Assembly: GCA_002505355.1 (NCBI GenBank)
Contig: DAUW01000116.1
Coordinates: 1-21,071, forward strand
Origin: Euryarchaeota archaeon UBA229
Lineage (GTDB): Archaea > Thermoplasmatota > Poseidoniia > Poseidoniales > Poseidoniaceae
DNA: 21,071 bases
Direction: 5' to 3'
Part shown: piece after piece, positions 1 through 7,786 of the stretch
Layout of the letters: each line of letters begins with the position of its first letter
How positions within the stretch are numbered: the first letter of the stretch is position 1
The notes under the pieces: generated by a model
The model's input: only the letters and a program-made list of their open reading frames with translations
Databases searched by the model: none
Told to the model about the DNA's origin: nothing
Made by a program: the position numbers and the translations under genes

Positions 1-969
1 TTACGTTTTTCGACTATTTTCCGAATTATTATTGCCATATAAGACCCAAATAACTCCAATTACAATGAAACTGAAAAATAGCAAAGGCATAACATTTGCC
101 TCATTTATTACCTCGATATCACGGTAAGCAAACTCAACAACGCCAATAGTAGTCGGATCGTTGTTTTGTTGAATACTTTCATCTGTTGCCTCATGAATAA
201 GTACTAAACTAAATTTCCCTGAGTGCGAAAAATTGACTGAGAAATCATCAGAACAGCTGGTTGCCGCTGAATCAAGGAAGCCAATATTACTAATTGAGTT
301 ATTATTGATGTGGCAAGTCGAAGTCGCAATAACAACTCTATCGCGATGATCCTCTCCGGGGTTGAAGTATTCTTCTGGTACAGGCAAGCCGTGTGTCATT
401 AGAATGAAAGTTAATTGCGTTTGATAGGGCACATCAATTAATGAAATATCCTTTACCACTGCAATATAATTGTTATCTTGTTTACTAATCTTGAAAGATA
501 GTTGGCTGGTTTCTTGCCGGTTTGTTTCTTCCTTCAATATGTCTTTTTGAACGTCGGGCCAAGATTGGGGGCCAATTCTCAGCGCTCCGCTCTCTACTAC
601 GAAGGTGGGTGTTGAGCCAATGTCTGGGTTAATCAAGCGCATTCGGTCTATTCGCTGTTGTGCAGCAGCTGGTTGAAATGCATCTTCCCCGTCTGTTGGA
701 TGATACGTTACGATAGATATTCTAGAACCGTGAGCATCAGCCACTTGCTGCAAAAATGGGTCTATCTCTGCGCAACTAGTACACCATGTTGCACTTAGTT
801 CTTCAACCAGTAATGTTCTACCACCGGTAACAGTAATATCATCACGCCATTCCTTTGAATAGTCTTGCACCTGCGCAGTAGATTTGGGTATTCCAACGTT
901 CAATGATAATGTTGACACTACTATCAGAACACAAATCTGACTGATTAGTCTAGACTCATCTCCCTCCAT
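1..969 (-). CDS. Membrane-anchored thioredoxin-like protein
   Basis: Likely an extracytoplasmic thiol-disulfide protein. A hydrophobic N-terminal segment (signal peptide or anchor) is followed by a thioredoxin-like region with the motif WCTSC, the CxxC active site of the fold. A downstream 'TPTFVV' resembles the cis-proline loop of thioredoxins. The middle of the protein is beta-rich and unrecognised. A second hydrophobic segment (MPLLFFSFIVIGVIWVLYG) near the C-terminus, followed by a short Asn/Ser/Lys tail, suggests anchoring with the thioredoxin domain outside. The frame stays open to 1026. I prefer the Met at 969 because a TATA-like element at 1001-1009 would otherwise lie inside the gene; however, the longer form has a more basic, more signal-like N-terminus, so the start is uncertain. 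Two further cysteines (in 'TSTCH' and 'ATSCSDD') could form a structural disulfide. The partner is unknown; it may support oxidative folding of secreted proteins. Confidence 0.75.
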   Translation of the reverse strand: MEGDESRLISQICVLIVVSTLSLNVGIPKSTAQVQDYSKEWRDDITVTGGRTLLVEELSATWCTSCAEIDPFLQQVADAHGSRISIVTYHPTDGEDAFQPAAAQQRIDRMRLINPDIGSTPTFVVESGALRIGPQSWPDVQKDILKEETNRQETSQLSFKISKQDNNYIAVVKDISLIDVPYQTQLTFILMTHGLPVPEEYFNPGEDHRDRVVIATSTCHINNNSISNIGFLDSAATSCSDDFSVNFSHSGKFSLVLIHEATDESIQQNNDPTTIGVVEFAYRDIEVINEANVMPLLFFSFIVIGVIWVLYGNNNSENSRKT

Positions 970-1000
970 CAACTCAACCAAAAACTCCACCTCTTTGATT

Positions 1001-1009
1001 ATATGTCTT
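1001..1009. promoter_or_regulatory. TATA-like element between divergent genes
   Basis: The AT-rich core 'ttatatg' (reverse 'catataa') lies 32-40 bases upstream of the preferred start of the thioredoxin-like gene and about 55 bases upstream of the preferred methyltransferase start. It could serve either strand. Assignment is by sequence resemblance and spacing only. Confidence 0.3.
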
Positions 1010-1062
1010 TTAGTGGCTAACTTCATTTGTATGATATTAGCGGCTTAGTATGGGGGCACACT

Positions 1063-1791
1063 GTGGCAGACCACTGGATAGAGAATCACAAACGAGATTC
1101 ATGGCGTCGTCAAGCCAAATCCAGTGGTTACCGAGCTCGTTCCGCATTCAAACTGCTGCAGATACAAGAAAAATTCAAACTTATCAGAGATAATGATGTC
1201 GTGCTCGACGTAGGTTGTCACCCGGGTGGATGGGCTCAAGTAGCGGTTGAGTTAGTCGGTGATGATGGTGTTGTTATTGGTGTTGATTTGGAGCCCTGTC
1301 AGCCAGTTGAGGGTGCCATTTTACTAGTGGGAGATATCACTGAGTCGGTCACGCAAGACAGGGTTCTAAGTGAACTAGATGGACGTGACATAAACACCAT
1401 TGTATCGGATATTTCGCCCGATATTACTGGGAATTGGGATATCGACCAGGCTGTAGCGATGACTCTTGTTGCTGATGTTTTAGATTTTTCATTAGACTTG
1501 CTGTGTAAGGGAGGTTCGTTCACAACCAAGATTTTTCAGGGTGTCGGAATTGAAGAGTTAATTACGGCTATCAAGCCGTATTTTTCTGATGTTAGACGTT
1601 TCTCACCAATGGCCTCCAGAAATTCCTCATCAGAGGTTTACTTAGTTTGTCGCAATTACATGCCGTGGGTAAAACGTGATGTGACAATTCGCTCAACGTA
1701 TGAAACTTTGTTGGATGTTAAATTGAATCCCGAGGAGACAGATACGGATCAACAAGTTTACACTTCATTCAAATTAAGACGAAAAAAGTAG
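1063..1791 (+). CDS. rlmE: 23S rRNA 2'-O-ribose methyltransferase, FtsJ/RrmJ family
   Basis: SAM-dependent methyltransferase that 2'-O-methylates a uridine of 23S rRNA in the FtsJ/RrmJ family. The Rossmann SAM motif reads LDVGCHPGGWAQV, followed by VIGVDLEP. The family's K-D-K-E tetrad is visible: Lys in 'RSAFKL', Asp in 'VSDISPD', Lys in 'FTTKIF' and Glu in 'SSEVYLVC' (K30, D116, K156, E191 from the GTG start). The N-terminal 'RRQAKSSGYRARSAFKL' is the family's basic RNA-contacting region. About 40 extra C-terminal residues follow the core. The frame is open from a TTG at 1027; I prefer the GTG at 1063 because a G-run lies 6-9 bases upstream and the N-terminus then matches the family's length. 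Function is secure; the exact start is not. Confidence 0.9.
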   Translation: MADHWIENHKRDSWRRQAKSSGYRARSAFKLLQIQEKFKLIRDNDVVLDVGCHPGGWAQVAVELVGDDGVVIGVDLEPCQPVEGAILLVGDITESVTQDRVLSELDGRDINTIVSDISPDITGNWDIDQAVAMTLVADVLDFSLDLLCKGGSFTTKIFQGVGIEELITAIKPYFSDVRRFSPMASRNSSSEVYLVCRNYMPWVKRDVTIRSTYETLLDVKLNPEETDTDQQVYTSFKLRRKK

Positions 1792-1796
1792 TTCAC

Positions 1797-1805
1797 TTTT
1801 AATTA
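1797..1805 (+). promoter_or_regulatory. TATA-like element upstream of OB-fold gene
   Basis: 'ttttaatta' lies 23-31 bases before the ATG at 1828, the spacing expected for a leaderless archaeal transcript, and no Shine-Dalgarno sequence is visible before that ATG. Assignment is by position only. Confidence 0.35.
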
Positions 1806-1827
1806 CGTTGACGATGTTTGACGAGTC

Positions 1828-2172
1828 ATGAACAAAGGTAAAGCTTTCAACCGCAAGAAATTTAGCAAGCTATCAAGAAGACTCCAGGTGAAAGACCTCA
1901 AACCAAATCGACCGATTAACCGATTAGATCTTATCATCTTGAGGGTTTATCCAAGAAGATTGATCTATTCAGATTCGTACACCGGCCCAGTAGCAGCGGC
2001 ATGCGGTAGAGACGAAACAGGATTGGTTGGAATTGTTTTGTGGAATGAGCAAATTGATGAAATAAGGATTGGCGATATTGTCAGATTTGAATCAGGGTGG
2101 TGTCAAATGCGAGATGGTGAGTTGGTAGTCAGCACTGGTATTAATGGCAGATTAAGAGTAGTAGACCGATAA
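1828..2172 (+). CDS. OB-fold nucleic-acid-binding protein (RPA/SSB-like)
   Basis: A 114-residue basic protein. The first 35 residues are Lys/Arg-rich and probably disordered or nucleic-acid binding. Residues about 36-112 look like a single OB-fold of the RPA/SOSS-B type: strands at 'LIILRVYPRRLIY' and 'LVGIVLWNEQIDEIRIGDIVRF', where the 'GxVLW...I..GD.V' pattern is typical of archaeal single-stranded DNA-binding OB domains, then a final strand 'RLRVV'. There is no zinc finger and no second OB domain, so it is smaller than a full RPA. The gene follows the methyltransferase by 36 bases but probably has its own promoter. The ligand could be RNA rather than DNA given the translation-related neighbours. 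Confidence 0.65.
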   Translation: MNKGKAFNRKKFSKLSRRLQVKDLKPNRPINRLDLIILRVYPRRLIYSDSYTGPVAAACGRDETGLVGIVLWNEQIDEIRIGDIVRFESGWCQMRDGELVVSTGINGRLRVVDR

Positions 2173-2184
2173 TGGGATATTTGG

Positions 2185-2192
2185 TATAAATA
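2185..2192 (+). promoter_or_regulatory. TATA box of the zinc-finger–aEF1B operon
   Basis: 'tataaata' is a near-consensus archaeal TATA box in the 89-base gap after the OB-fold gene. A start point about 25 bases downstream (near 2215) would give a leader of roughly 45 bases, long enough to hold the Shine-Dalgarno sequence at 2251-2255. Confidence 0.55.
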
Positions 2193-2261
2193 CTGCACGA
2201 CTATTCTCACGCAACCATAAAGAAGGGAAGGTCGTGGGCAGGTTGTCCCTGAGGTCCATCC

Positions 2262-2432
2262 ATGAGTGAAAATGCAACAAATTGTACCGCATCCGGCGTG
2301 CCATTGGTAGAGAGTGGTTCCACTTCGTTCCCTTGTCCAGGTTGTGAAACAGTATCAATCGGAAGAAGCCCGCGCTGTAGAAACCAAGGAGTAATCTACA
2401 ACTGCTCGGAATGTGACTATCAAGGGCCCTGA
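2262..2432 (+). CDS. Small double zinc-finger protein (HVO_2753-like family)
   Basis: A 56-residue protein. It has two CxxC-type halves: 'FPCPGCE' (C25, C28), a lone Cys at 'RCR' (C39), and 'YNCSECDYQG' (C48, C51), which resembles the small archaeal zinc-ribbon proteins of the HVO_2753 type. From memory, members of that family sit next to the aEF1B gene in other euryarchaea, and here the gene precedes aEF1B directly. A good Shine-Dalgarno 'GAGGT' (2251-2255) is spaced 6 bases from the ATG. Its TGA stop lies inside the Shine-Dalgarno of aEF1B, so the two are probably translationally coupled. The function is unknown; a ribosome- or translation-related role is inferred from context only. Confidence 0.8.
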   Translation: MSENATNCTASGVPLVESGSTSFPCPGCETVSIGRSPRCRNQGVIYNCSECDYQGP

Positions 2433-2437
2433 GGTGA
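2431..2437 (+). promoter_or_regulatory. Shine-Dalgarno of aEF1B overlapping upstream stop codon
   Basis: 'gaggtga' matches the archaeal anti-Shine-Dalgarno well, is spaced 4 bases from the ATG at 2442, and shares its first two bases with the TGA stop of the zinc-finger gene. This fixes the aEF1B start at 2442 and suggests coupled translation. Confidence 0.7.
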
Positions 2438-2441
2438 AATC

Positions 2442-2714
2442 ATGGGTATGGTAGCAATGACTTACAAATTAAATCCAGATTCAGATGTTGACGATATCGA
2501 CCCTGAGGGTATCGCTGATTATGTTAGAGGATTGGCTAACGATGTATACGACGTACAATCAGTAGAAGTCAAGCCACTCGCATTCGGGTTGAAGTTTGTC
2601 CAAGTTCACGTGGTAATGAACGATGGTCCAGGATTAACCGATGAATTTGAATCACTTATGTCAGCGAAACAAGGCGTTGGTGAAATTGAAGTTCTGTCAA
2701 TGGGCCTGTTGTAA
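2442..2714 (+). CDS. ef1B: Translation elongation factor aEF-1 beta
   Basis: The 90-residue guanine nucleotide exchange factor that recharges aEF-1alpha with GTP during elongation. The sequence matches the archaeal family over its full length: 'YKLNPDSDVDDIDPEGIADYV', a central 'VKPLAFGLKFVQVHVVMND' strand pair, and the C-terminal 'VGEIEVLSMGLL' (archaeal members end in a similar 'V..V.R.G'-type strand). The length is normal for archaea (about 88-92 residues). It is second in a two-gene operon behind the zinc-finger protein. Its TAA stop abuts the stop of the convergent truD gene with no intervening base. Confidence 0.93.
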   Translation: MGMVAMTYKLNPDSDVDDIDPEGIADYVRGLANDVYDVQSVEVKPLAFGLKFVQVHVVMNDGPGLTDEFESLMSAKQGVGEIEVLSMGLL

Positions 2715-4115
2715 TCATAACTGGCCGAGTGGACACTGCATAAATTCTCTGAGTAGTGTTGTAGCATAGCTCCCGGACGACAGTGAGAATCTGAACCTTA
2801 AGCAAGCACCCTCTGGATGCCAACGGCTATTTTTTCCTGGTCCCATATTCCACTTTTCACCCAAAGATTCCGCCATCGCAATCGGGACAGTATCAATATA
2901 CAAGTCATGGAAATTTGATACTAAGGCTCGTCTAGTACCCTTTGATGATAAGCGTGGGATCTCGTCAACCGACCAATCAACGCCTGCTAAACCACTGTCA
3001 TTGATGGCTGCCAATTCAATAGTTTTTGACTCCCCACCGGCAACGTATATTTCGCTACCGGGCAATGGTCCAGTGGTGACCAGCCTGCCCAATTGGCAAT
3101 TTCGAGAAATTCTTGGCAGGGTTCTTTCATCAACCACTACACAACTACTGACATTCAACTGACCCTTTTCGTCAATTCTTCCTACCAAATCACCTTCAAT
3201 GGGGGTGGATATTGGGAGACCAGAGGATATCCTTCGGTTTAATGATTGGTTGAAAATTATCGATTGCGCGGCGTGAATGGTCATTAGTTGGAGATTATTC
3301 GGCAATTTCTTGAACGCGCCAAGGTAATCGTTGGGATTATTAATTAGATGTTCTATCATTCTTGATTCAAAACCTAACCATTTTGGTGCCATTTCCAAAG
3401 CTTCCGCAGTTGGACCATTATCCCTGACATGCTGCCTAAACTTGGCCACGTCAATATTTTCCTCAACCCCCTCCATCGACAAATATGTCAATACAGCTTG
3501 TTGGAAATCGCCAGTGAGAACGTGTTTGCCAACCTCAGCCGTTACCGGGCGCCCAGAGCCAAATCTTTGAGGTCCTATCCAATTTGGGAATATTCCCTCT
3601 CCCAGTGATTGACTTAGTTCTTGCTTGATGTGTTCAGCCTCCGCTAGAGCCTCATCCGCAGTCATTGGGCTACCATCGGGGTGACAACACCCTCGAACAA
3701 TAATGGTAAACCTGTTACCACGATGGTTACCAAAACCAATTTTTTGGTGGGTTCTACCAATGATTTCGATTTCGACATCAGGTATATCGATTTGTGCAAC
3801 CTTGTGTTGTGTTGCGTCAATAACAAATAATTGTTGAGTGACAGCCCGTTTATCTTTAGTTCCGGCAAAGAATATTCTGTTCCTTGAAATTCCCAGGCGT
3901 TTTGCAAGGTTATTGCAAAATTTGTTTGTCTCCCAATTTGTTAGGGTAATTCTTGCTACAGTAAACCTACCTCTAGAATCCAAACTAACTGATGTTGAGA
4001 TTTCATCCACTCTGAAGTCTGAGACTCTCGCTTTTAGAACTCCCCCAATTCCAGAGGTTTTGGTTGCATAACCTTCCAGTCCTATGGCTTTAGCCACAGG
4101 GTCAAGAATTGTCAT
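2715..4115 (-). CDS. truD: tRNA pseudouridine(13) synthase TruD
   Basis: Makes pseudouridine at position 13 of tRNAs (position 35 in some archaeal and eukaryotic relatives). The N-terminus has the archaeal-type 'TSGIGGVLKARVSDFRVDEI'. The catalytic motif is 'FFAGTKDKRAVTQQ' with the nucleophile Asp at about residue 88. 'FGNHRGNRFTI' and 'NWIGPQRFGSGRP' correspond to the conserved GNxxGNxF and N(Y/W)(F/I)GxQRFG motifs; the latter has Trp-Ile where Tyr-Phe is more usual. The inserted TRUD domain (around residues 180-360) is present and the length of 466 residues is normal. I start it at the ATG at 4115, 11 bases after the rpoL stop, behind a purine-rich 'aaggcga'; a TTG at 4130 would overlap rpoL. 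It is the second gene of an rpoL–truD operon. Confidence 0.93.
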   Translation of the reverse strand: MTILDPVAKAIGLEGYATKTSGIGGVLKARVSDFRVDEISTSVSLDSRGRFTVARITLTNWETNKFCNNLAKRLGISRNRIFFAGTKDKRAVTQQLFVIDATQHKVAQIDIPDVEIEIIGRTHQKIGFGNHRGNRFTIIVRGCCHPDGSPMTADEALAEAEHIKQELSQSLGEGIFPNWIGPQRFGSGRPVTAEVGKHVLTGDFQQAVLTYLSMEGVEENIDVAKFRQHVRDNGPTAEALEMAPKWLGFESRMIEHLINNPNDYLGAFKKLPNNLQLMTIHAAQSIIFNQSLNRRISSGLPISTPIEGDLVGRIDEKGQLNVSSCVVVDERTLPRISRNCQLGRLVTTGPLPGSEIYVAGGESKTIELAAINDSGLAGVDWSVDEIPRLSSKGTRRALVSNFHDLYIDTVPIAMAESLGEKWNMGPGKNSRWHPEGACLRFRFSLSSGSYATTLLREFMQCPLGQL

Positions 4116-4126
4116 TATTATCGCCT

Positions 4127-4384
4127 TCAAAGACTGACATCAGAGAATTCTTTAGCAATTGACCCGACAAGGTCTTTCAAAACTTTATCAGCAGATTTTT
4201 TGCCTTTAACACGTATGTAAAATTCTGGGTCATCCAATTCTGGATGGCCCGGGAAATAGTTTGCATATTCGATGTCAGTGCTGTTGTTTAGCCTCTCACG
4301 AAGCATTTGTAGACTGGTGTGAGACTCACCGATAATTCTTAGTCTGAGCTCATTTTTATCCTTGATTAACACTTTTACTGGCAT
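4127..4384 (-). CDS. rpoL: DNA-directed RNA polymerase subunit L
   Basis: Small assembly subunit of the archaeal RNA polymerase, related to eukaryotic Rpb11; it pairs with subunit D to form the alpha-like platform. Recognised from 'KDKNELRLRIIGESHTSLQM' at the N-terminus and 'YANYFPGHPELDDPEFYIRV' in the middle, which match the archaeal family's 'NEL...I.GEDHTL.N.LR' and 'HPL...P..YI.T' pattern. The Asp-Asp in 'PELDDPEF' is within the family's range. Length is 85 residues. An in-frame ATG three codons upstream (4393) is the other possible start; neither has a Shine-Dalgarno sequence. It leads truD with an 11-base gap. Confidence 0.92.
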   Translation of the reverse strand: MPVKVLIKDKNELRLRIIGESHTSLQMLRERLNNSTDIEYANYFPGHPELDDPEFYIRVKGKKSADKVLKDLVGSIAKEFSDVSL

Positions 4385-4429
4385 GGCGAACATGCTTGCG
4401 AAATACCAACTCGTTTTGAATCTTGTGTC

Positions 4430-4438
4430 AAAATAAAA
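4430..4438 (-). promoter_or_regulatory. TATA-like element upstream of rpoL–truD
   Basis: On the minus strand this reads 'ttttatttt', lying 37-54 bases upstream of the two candidate rpoL starts. A start point near 4407 would give a leader of 14-23 bases. Moderate match only. Confidence 0.35.
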
Positions 4439-4503
4439 CCCGAATAATTTAGTAGATTTGAATATCTTGTAACCGCCTTGCTTTTTTACCTAATTACTGT
4501 GGA

Positions 4504-7113
4504 ATGCCTATGGACACCACAAATCTAGAGGAGTCCATGGCGAAATTCTCCAAACAATTTCGCAAATTCTCTCTTGCCATTGTACTTGTTACGATGCTCA
4601 TTACAGGCGCATTGCTGGTCAATCTTGTAATCAATCCTCCGACTTTTAATACCGACCTAGATGCGTTTGTTCCCGACTCTGAAGCCAATTCTGCACACGA
4701 ACGGATACACCAAAACTTTCCCAACGAATCAAGACCTATGTTCGTCAACGTTGCCGCTGATAATGCAACTAACATCATGACAATTAGTAACATACAGCTT
4801 ATGCTAACACACTACTACTTGTTGCAAAACCTGTCGGCGTCGCTGGATGATTCGGTTGTGGTTTGGACAACCACTCCAAGTATACTGCAAACGGCGCTAG
4901 ATGAGGAAGGTAATGCAACCAACCTTTCGACAATTAGCAATTGGAACTATCTAATTGATTTAGTGACCGATGAGGATGTCGAGTGCCGATTAACCAGTGA
5001 TGATCAGTTTCTATCTGCTGCTACTTATGCTTCATCGGCTCTGCTCAATAAAGATCTAGACATTGGACCGACATGCGACTACTTGGCCACTGGAGAAGGC
5101 GATAGTACGCCATATGCAAGCTCAACCCTTTGGGTGTTGGAAATCGATCCAGAGCTGTCGGAGGAACAACGGAAGTCTGTCCAGATAGAATTTAGAATAA
5201 TGTTTAATGAGTTATCTAAAGATTCATCGCTTGATTATGGGGTTGTATCACTTGATCTGTTGTCTAGTGATATTGACGATAGAACATTAGATAACGTCAC
5301 GCTGCTGGTATTTTTGGCGTTAATCGTCGTTGTTATTTTATTGGTATTCACCTTTAGGTCATTTCGCGATGTTACTTTTCCACTCATTGGGTTAACCAGC
5401 GCACTAATTTGGACATATGGTTTGTTGAACGTCATCGGAGTTGAATTTTCCGCCCTTGAGGTCGCAGTTGCTCCCCTTGTGCTTGGATTAGGAATAGACT
5501 ATGCTATCCATCTTCAACGAGCTAACAGCACACTCCGTGAACATTACCCGGACCCTGCCGAGTCGTGGTTGAGAGCATGTGCAAAACTATCAGTGCCTCT
5601 TTCACTCGCAGTTATTACTACTGTAGCGGCATTCCTAGCAAATCTGATTTCGCCACTTCCGCCACTGAAGACCTTCGGTATTGCGCTTGCAATGGGTGTA
5701 GTATGTGCATTCCTTACCTCTACTTTGGTCGTTGGTGCACTGCATGTCCTAATTGATTACAACAAGAATTCGTCCAAGAGTAAGCCATTCACTCTTCCCA
5801 ATTTGACTAACAGTCTAGTGAAGGTGCAGCAAAAACAACAAGTTAGCATCTTTTTGGTAGTGGTCTTTCTTTCCGGTGCCTCGGTATTCGGTGCCGCTTC
5901 GCTGGAAACCAACTTCGATCTCGGTGATTTTGTTGACTCTGAGATGGAAATAATGGACGTAAGGCAGGACCTTGCGGATAATTATGATAGTGCCGGATGG
6001 AAGTTAATTTACGTCTTGTTCGAGCCGAGTGATGGGCAAGAATACATCGAAGCGGATGTAGATTTGCTTACAGAATTGCGGGGCTTGCATGGTGATTTGG
6101 AATCTAATCATGATGTTGTCGGTACTGATGGAACCTTCCCATCCCCTTCTTATGAGGGGCCTTACGTAATTCTGCGTGACGCAATTCTGCGGGACTCTAC
6201 TTTTGGCGAGAACCATAACTTGGAGGTATTCCAAGACGGCGGAGTGTATGTCAAAGACTATAATCAAGCATGCAACCTATCAGCCGCTTTCCTTGCTCTA
6301 GCGGAAAACCATACGATAGCAGACGCGCTCAGCGGAGAGTCATGGTCTGACAGAGTTAGACATAGTGTATTTTTGGAAAATGGCCAAGTGGTTAATTTGA
6401 GAAATGAAATTAGAGTCGAGGCAGCAACTTCCGCAGAGTCAGATCAAGTGGTAACCGAGTTTGAGAATATGCTAGGTGATATCGATAAATCGGGAACTTT
6501 GCGGTCCAATCTGGCCGGCACCGCAAAGTTGTACGTTACTGGTGACTTGGCAATGCTCCAAACGGTACTGGACGGTCTGTCCAGTTCACAAGTAGAGTCC
6601 ACGCTAATCTCTTTATCTGTGTCATTCTTAGTACTGTTTTTGCTTACTAGGAGAATTATGCCAGCCATTGTGATACTATTCCCCGTGGGAATCGCATCAT
6701 TGTGGGTAGTTGGTTCAATGGCAGCGATTGGATTAAAGTGGAATGTATTGACTGTAATGGTTACCGCACTGACTCTAGGTATCGGTATTGATTATTCAAT
6801 ACATATGTGGCGAAGATTTGAGGTTGAACTACAACGCAGAAAAAATCATTGGGACGCATTGAGAGCCTCTTTGTCAACTACTGGAGTTGCGTTGTTAATG
6901 AGTGCGTTGACTACCTCACTAGGATTCATGGTGTTGTTATTTTCGCCGATGCCAATTATCCAAGATTTCGGCCTAATCACTGCTATTACGGTAATATTCT
7001 CATTATTGCTATCACTAGTTCTATTACCTGTTTTGATGGAGTTATCTGCAAGGAGTAAGGAAGAGGATGTTATCGAGAAGGAATTCGCACCACAACTAGA
7101 CGAGTTAGCCTGA
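4504..7113 (+). CDS. RND/MMPL-family exporter (HAE3-like)
   Basis: An 869-residue inner-membrane transporter of the RND superfamily, probably proton-driven export of a hydrophobic or lipid-like substrate. The two-fold architecture is visible: TM1 at about 22-43, a large outer domain (45-260), five TMs (about 263-425), TM7 near 447-467, a second outer domain (470-690), and five TMs to about 850. Each half has the RND TM4 motif with a buried acid: 'GLGIDYAIHLQR' (about 328) and 'GIGIDYSIHMWRR' (about 758). Both halves sit in one chain, unlike SecD/SecF. An alternative start is the ATG at 4540, preceded by 'gaggag'. No membrane-fusion or lipid-biosynthesis gene adjoins it, so the substrate is unknown. 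Its stop overlaps the convergent DUF2240 gene by 9 bases. Confidence 0.9.
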   Translation: MPMDTTNLEESMAKFSKQFRKFSLAIVLVTMLITGALLVNLVINPPTFNTDLDAFVPDSEANSAHERIHQNFPNESRPMFVNVAADNATNIMTISNIQLMLTHYYLLQNLSASLDDSVVVWTTTPSILQTALDEEGNATNLSTISNWNYLIDLVTDEDVECRLTSDDQFLSAATYASSALLNKDLDIGPTCDYLATGEGDSTPYASSTLWVLEIDPELSEEQRKSVQIEFRIMFNELSKDSSLDYGVVSLDLLSSDIDDRTLDNVTLLVFLALIVVVILLVFTFRSFRDVTFPLIGLTSALIWTYGLLNVIGVEFSALEVAVAPLVLGLGIDYAIHLQRANSTLREHYPDPAESWLRACAKLSVPLSLAVITTVAAFLANLISPLPPLKTFGIALAMGVVCAFLTSTLVVGALHVLIDYNKNSSKSKPFTLPNLTNSLVKVQQKQQVSIFLVVVFLSGASVFGAASLETNFDLGDFVDSEMEIMDVRQDLADNYDSAGWKLIYVLFEPSDGQEYIEADVDLLTELRGLHGDLESNHDVVGTDGTFPSPSYEGPYVILRDAILRDSTFGENHNLEVFQDGGVYVKDYNQACNLSAAFLALAENHTIADALSGESWSDRVRHSVFLENGQVVNLRNEIRVEAATSAESDQVVTEFENMLGDIDKSGTLRSNLAGTAKLYVTGDLAMLQTVLDGLSSSQVESTLISLSVSFLVLFLLTRRIMPAIVILFPVGIASLWVVGSMAAIGLKWNVLTVMVTALTLGIGIDYSIHMWRRFEVELQRRKNHWDALRASLSTTGVALLMSALTTSLGFMVLLFSPMPIIQDFGLITAITVIFSLLLSLVLLPVLMELSARSKEEDVIEKEFAPQLDELA

Positions 7114-7677
7114 CAAAGCTTTGACTATTTCCTTCATTTCAAGATTCTGTTCTCTAGCGATGAGTGCTAAACACATCCAATTAGCAGCATAATTCAATGC
7201 CCTCTGCTTTTTCTCCGCCCGTCGTTGGATTTCATCGAGGGAAATTTGTGTTTGACGAGCGATATATTTAGCAAGCCTTGTCGATAATTTCTCGCGTGGA
7301 TCTGTAGCAGAATTGACTGATAGTGAGGTAATTTGTGGCTGCTCGAAAACTACTGATTTCTCTTTGACTGCCACATTTTTGGGCTCAGAATCATCCAACT
7401 TGAAGCTTGATGGTGAGGTCAACCTTGACGGTCTAGGGAACCATCCGATTGGAGTCGTAATGCTGCGATGTTCAAAGGCTGGTGAAAGGCTGTTTCGGCC
7501 ACCGACCAACCACCCCTTGTCAATAAGTTCACTAACTGCTTGTTCAGCCTCTTCCGGTGAAAGCCACTCCATGTCAAACGATAGGATTCGTTCTAAGTCT
7601 AGGTCTGTTATTTTCTCAATTCCTCTAAAGCATAGGGCGATTACACGACGGATGTCCTCATCAGTTTCATCCGCCAT
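7105..7677 (-). CDS. DUF2240 family protein
   Basis: A 190-residue archaeal protein of unknown function that I recognise as DUF2240. The N-terminal part resembles a winged-helix unit: 'ERILSFDMEWLSPEEAEQAV' then 'KGWLVG' and 'LSPAFEH', followed by the family's 'ITTPIGWFPRPSRL' stretch. A variable acidic linker (residues about 85-125) leads to a helical C-terminal domain with 'ISLDEIQRRAEKKQRAL' and 'NWMCLALIAREQNLEM', also typical. In-frame starts are also available at 7689 (ATG) and 7692 (TTG); the ATG at 7677 gives the simplest N-terminus (MADETDED). A TATA-like element at 7719-7726 may serve it with a short leader. A DNA- or RNA-binding regulatory role is plausible but unproven. Confidence 0.75.
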   Translation of the reverse strand: MADETDEDIRRVIALCFRGIEKITDLDLERILSFDMEWLSPEEAEQAVSELIDKGWLVGGRNSLSPAFEHRSITTPIGWFPRPSRLTSPSSFKLDDSEPKNVAVKEKSVVFEQPQITSLSVNSATDPREKLSTRLAKYIARQTQISLDEIQRRAEKKQRALNYAANWMCLALIAREQNLEMKEIVKALSG

Positions 7678-7718
7678 CAGAACTAACATCAAGGCTATTC
7701 ATTTGAATCTAATTGTTG

Positions 7719-7726
7719 GTATATTG
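7719..7726. promoter_or_regulatory. TATA-like element between DUF2240 and HEAT-repeat genes
   Basis: 'gtatattg' sits in the 109-base divergent gap. On the minus strand it lies 42-49 bases from the DUF2240 ATG; on the plus strand about 61 bases from the HEAT-protein ATG. Either or both genes may use it. Confidence 0.35.
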
Positions 7727-7786
7727 ACTATCAATCAACACATTCATGTCATGGTGTTGCTTGCGCGGGTTGTCGGGGGTAATAAC

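Noticed and set aside
1299..1529. Minus-strand ORF inside the methyltransferase gene, and similar antisense ORFs elsewhere
   Set aside because: They oppose well-supported conserved genes and show Ser/Thr-rich shadow composition.
4504..7113. Exporter as a SecD/SecF homologue or a bacterial drug pump
   Set aside because: Both halves are in one chain with MMPL/HAE3-type motifs, unlike archaeal SecD/SecF; the substrate cannot be told from sequence.
7313..7786. A 158-codon in-frame extension at the N-terminus of the HEAT-repeat gene
   Set aside because: It lies mostly antisense to the DUF2240 gene, is compositionally unlike a protein, and a strong Shine-Dalgarno marks the ATG at 7787.
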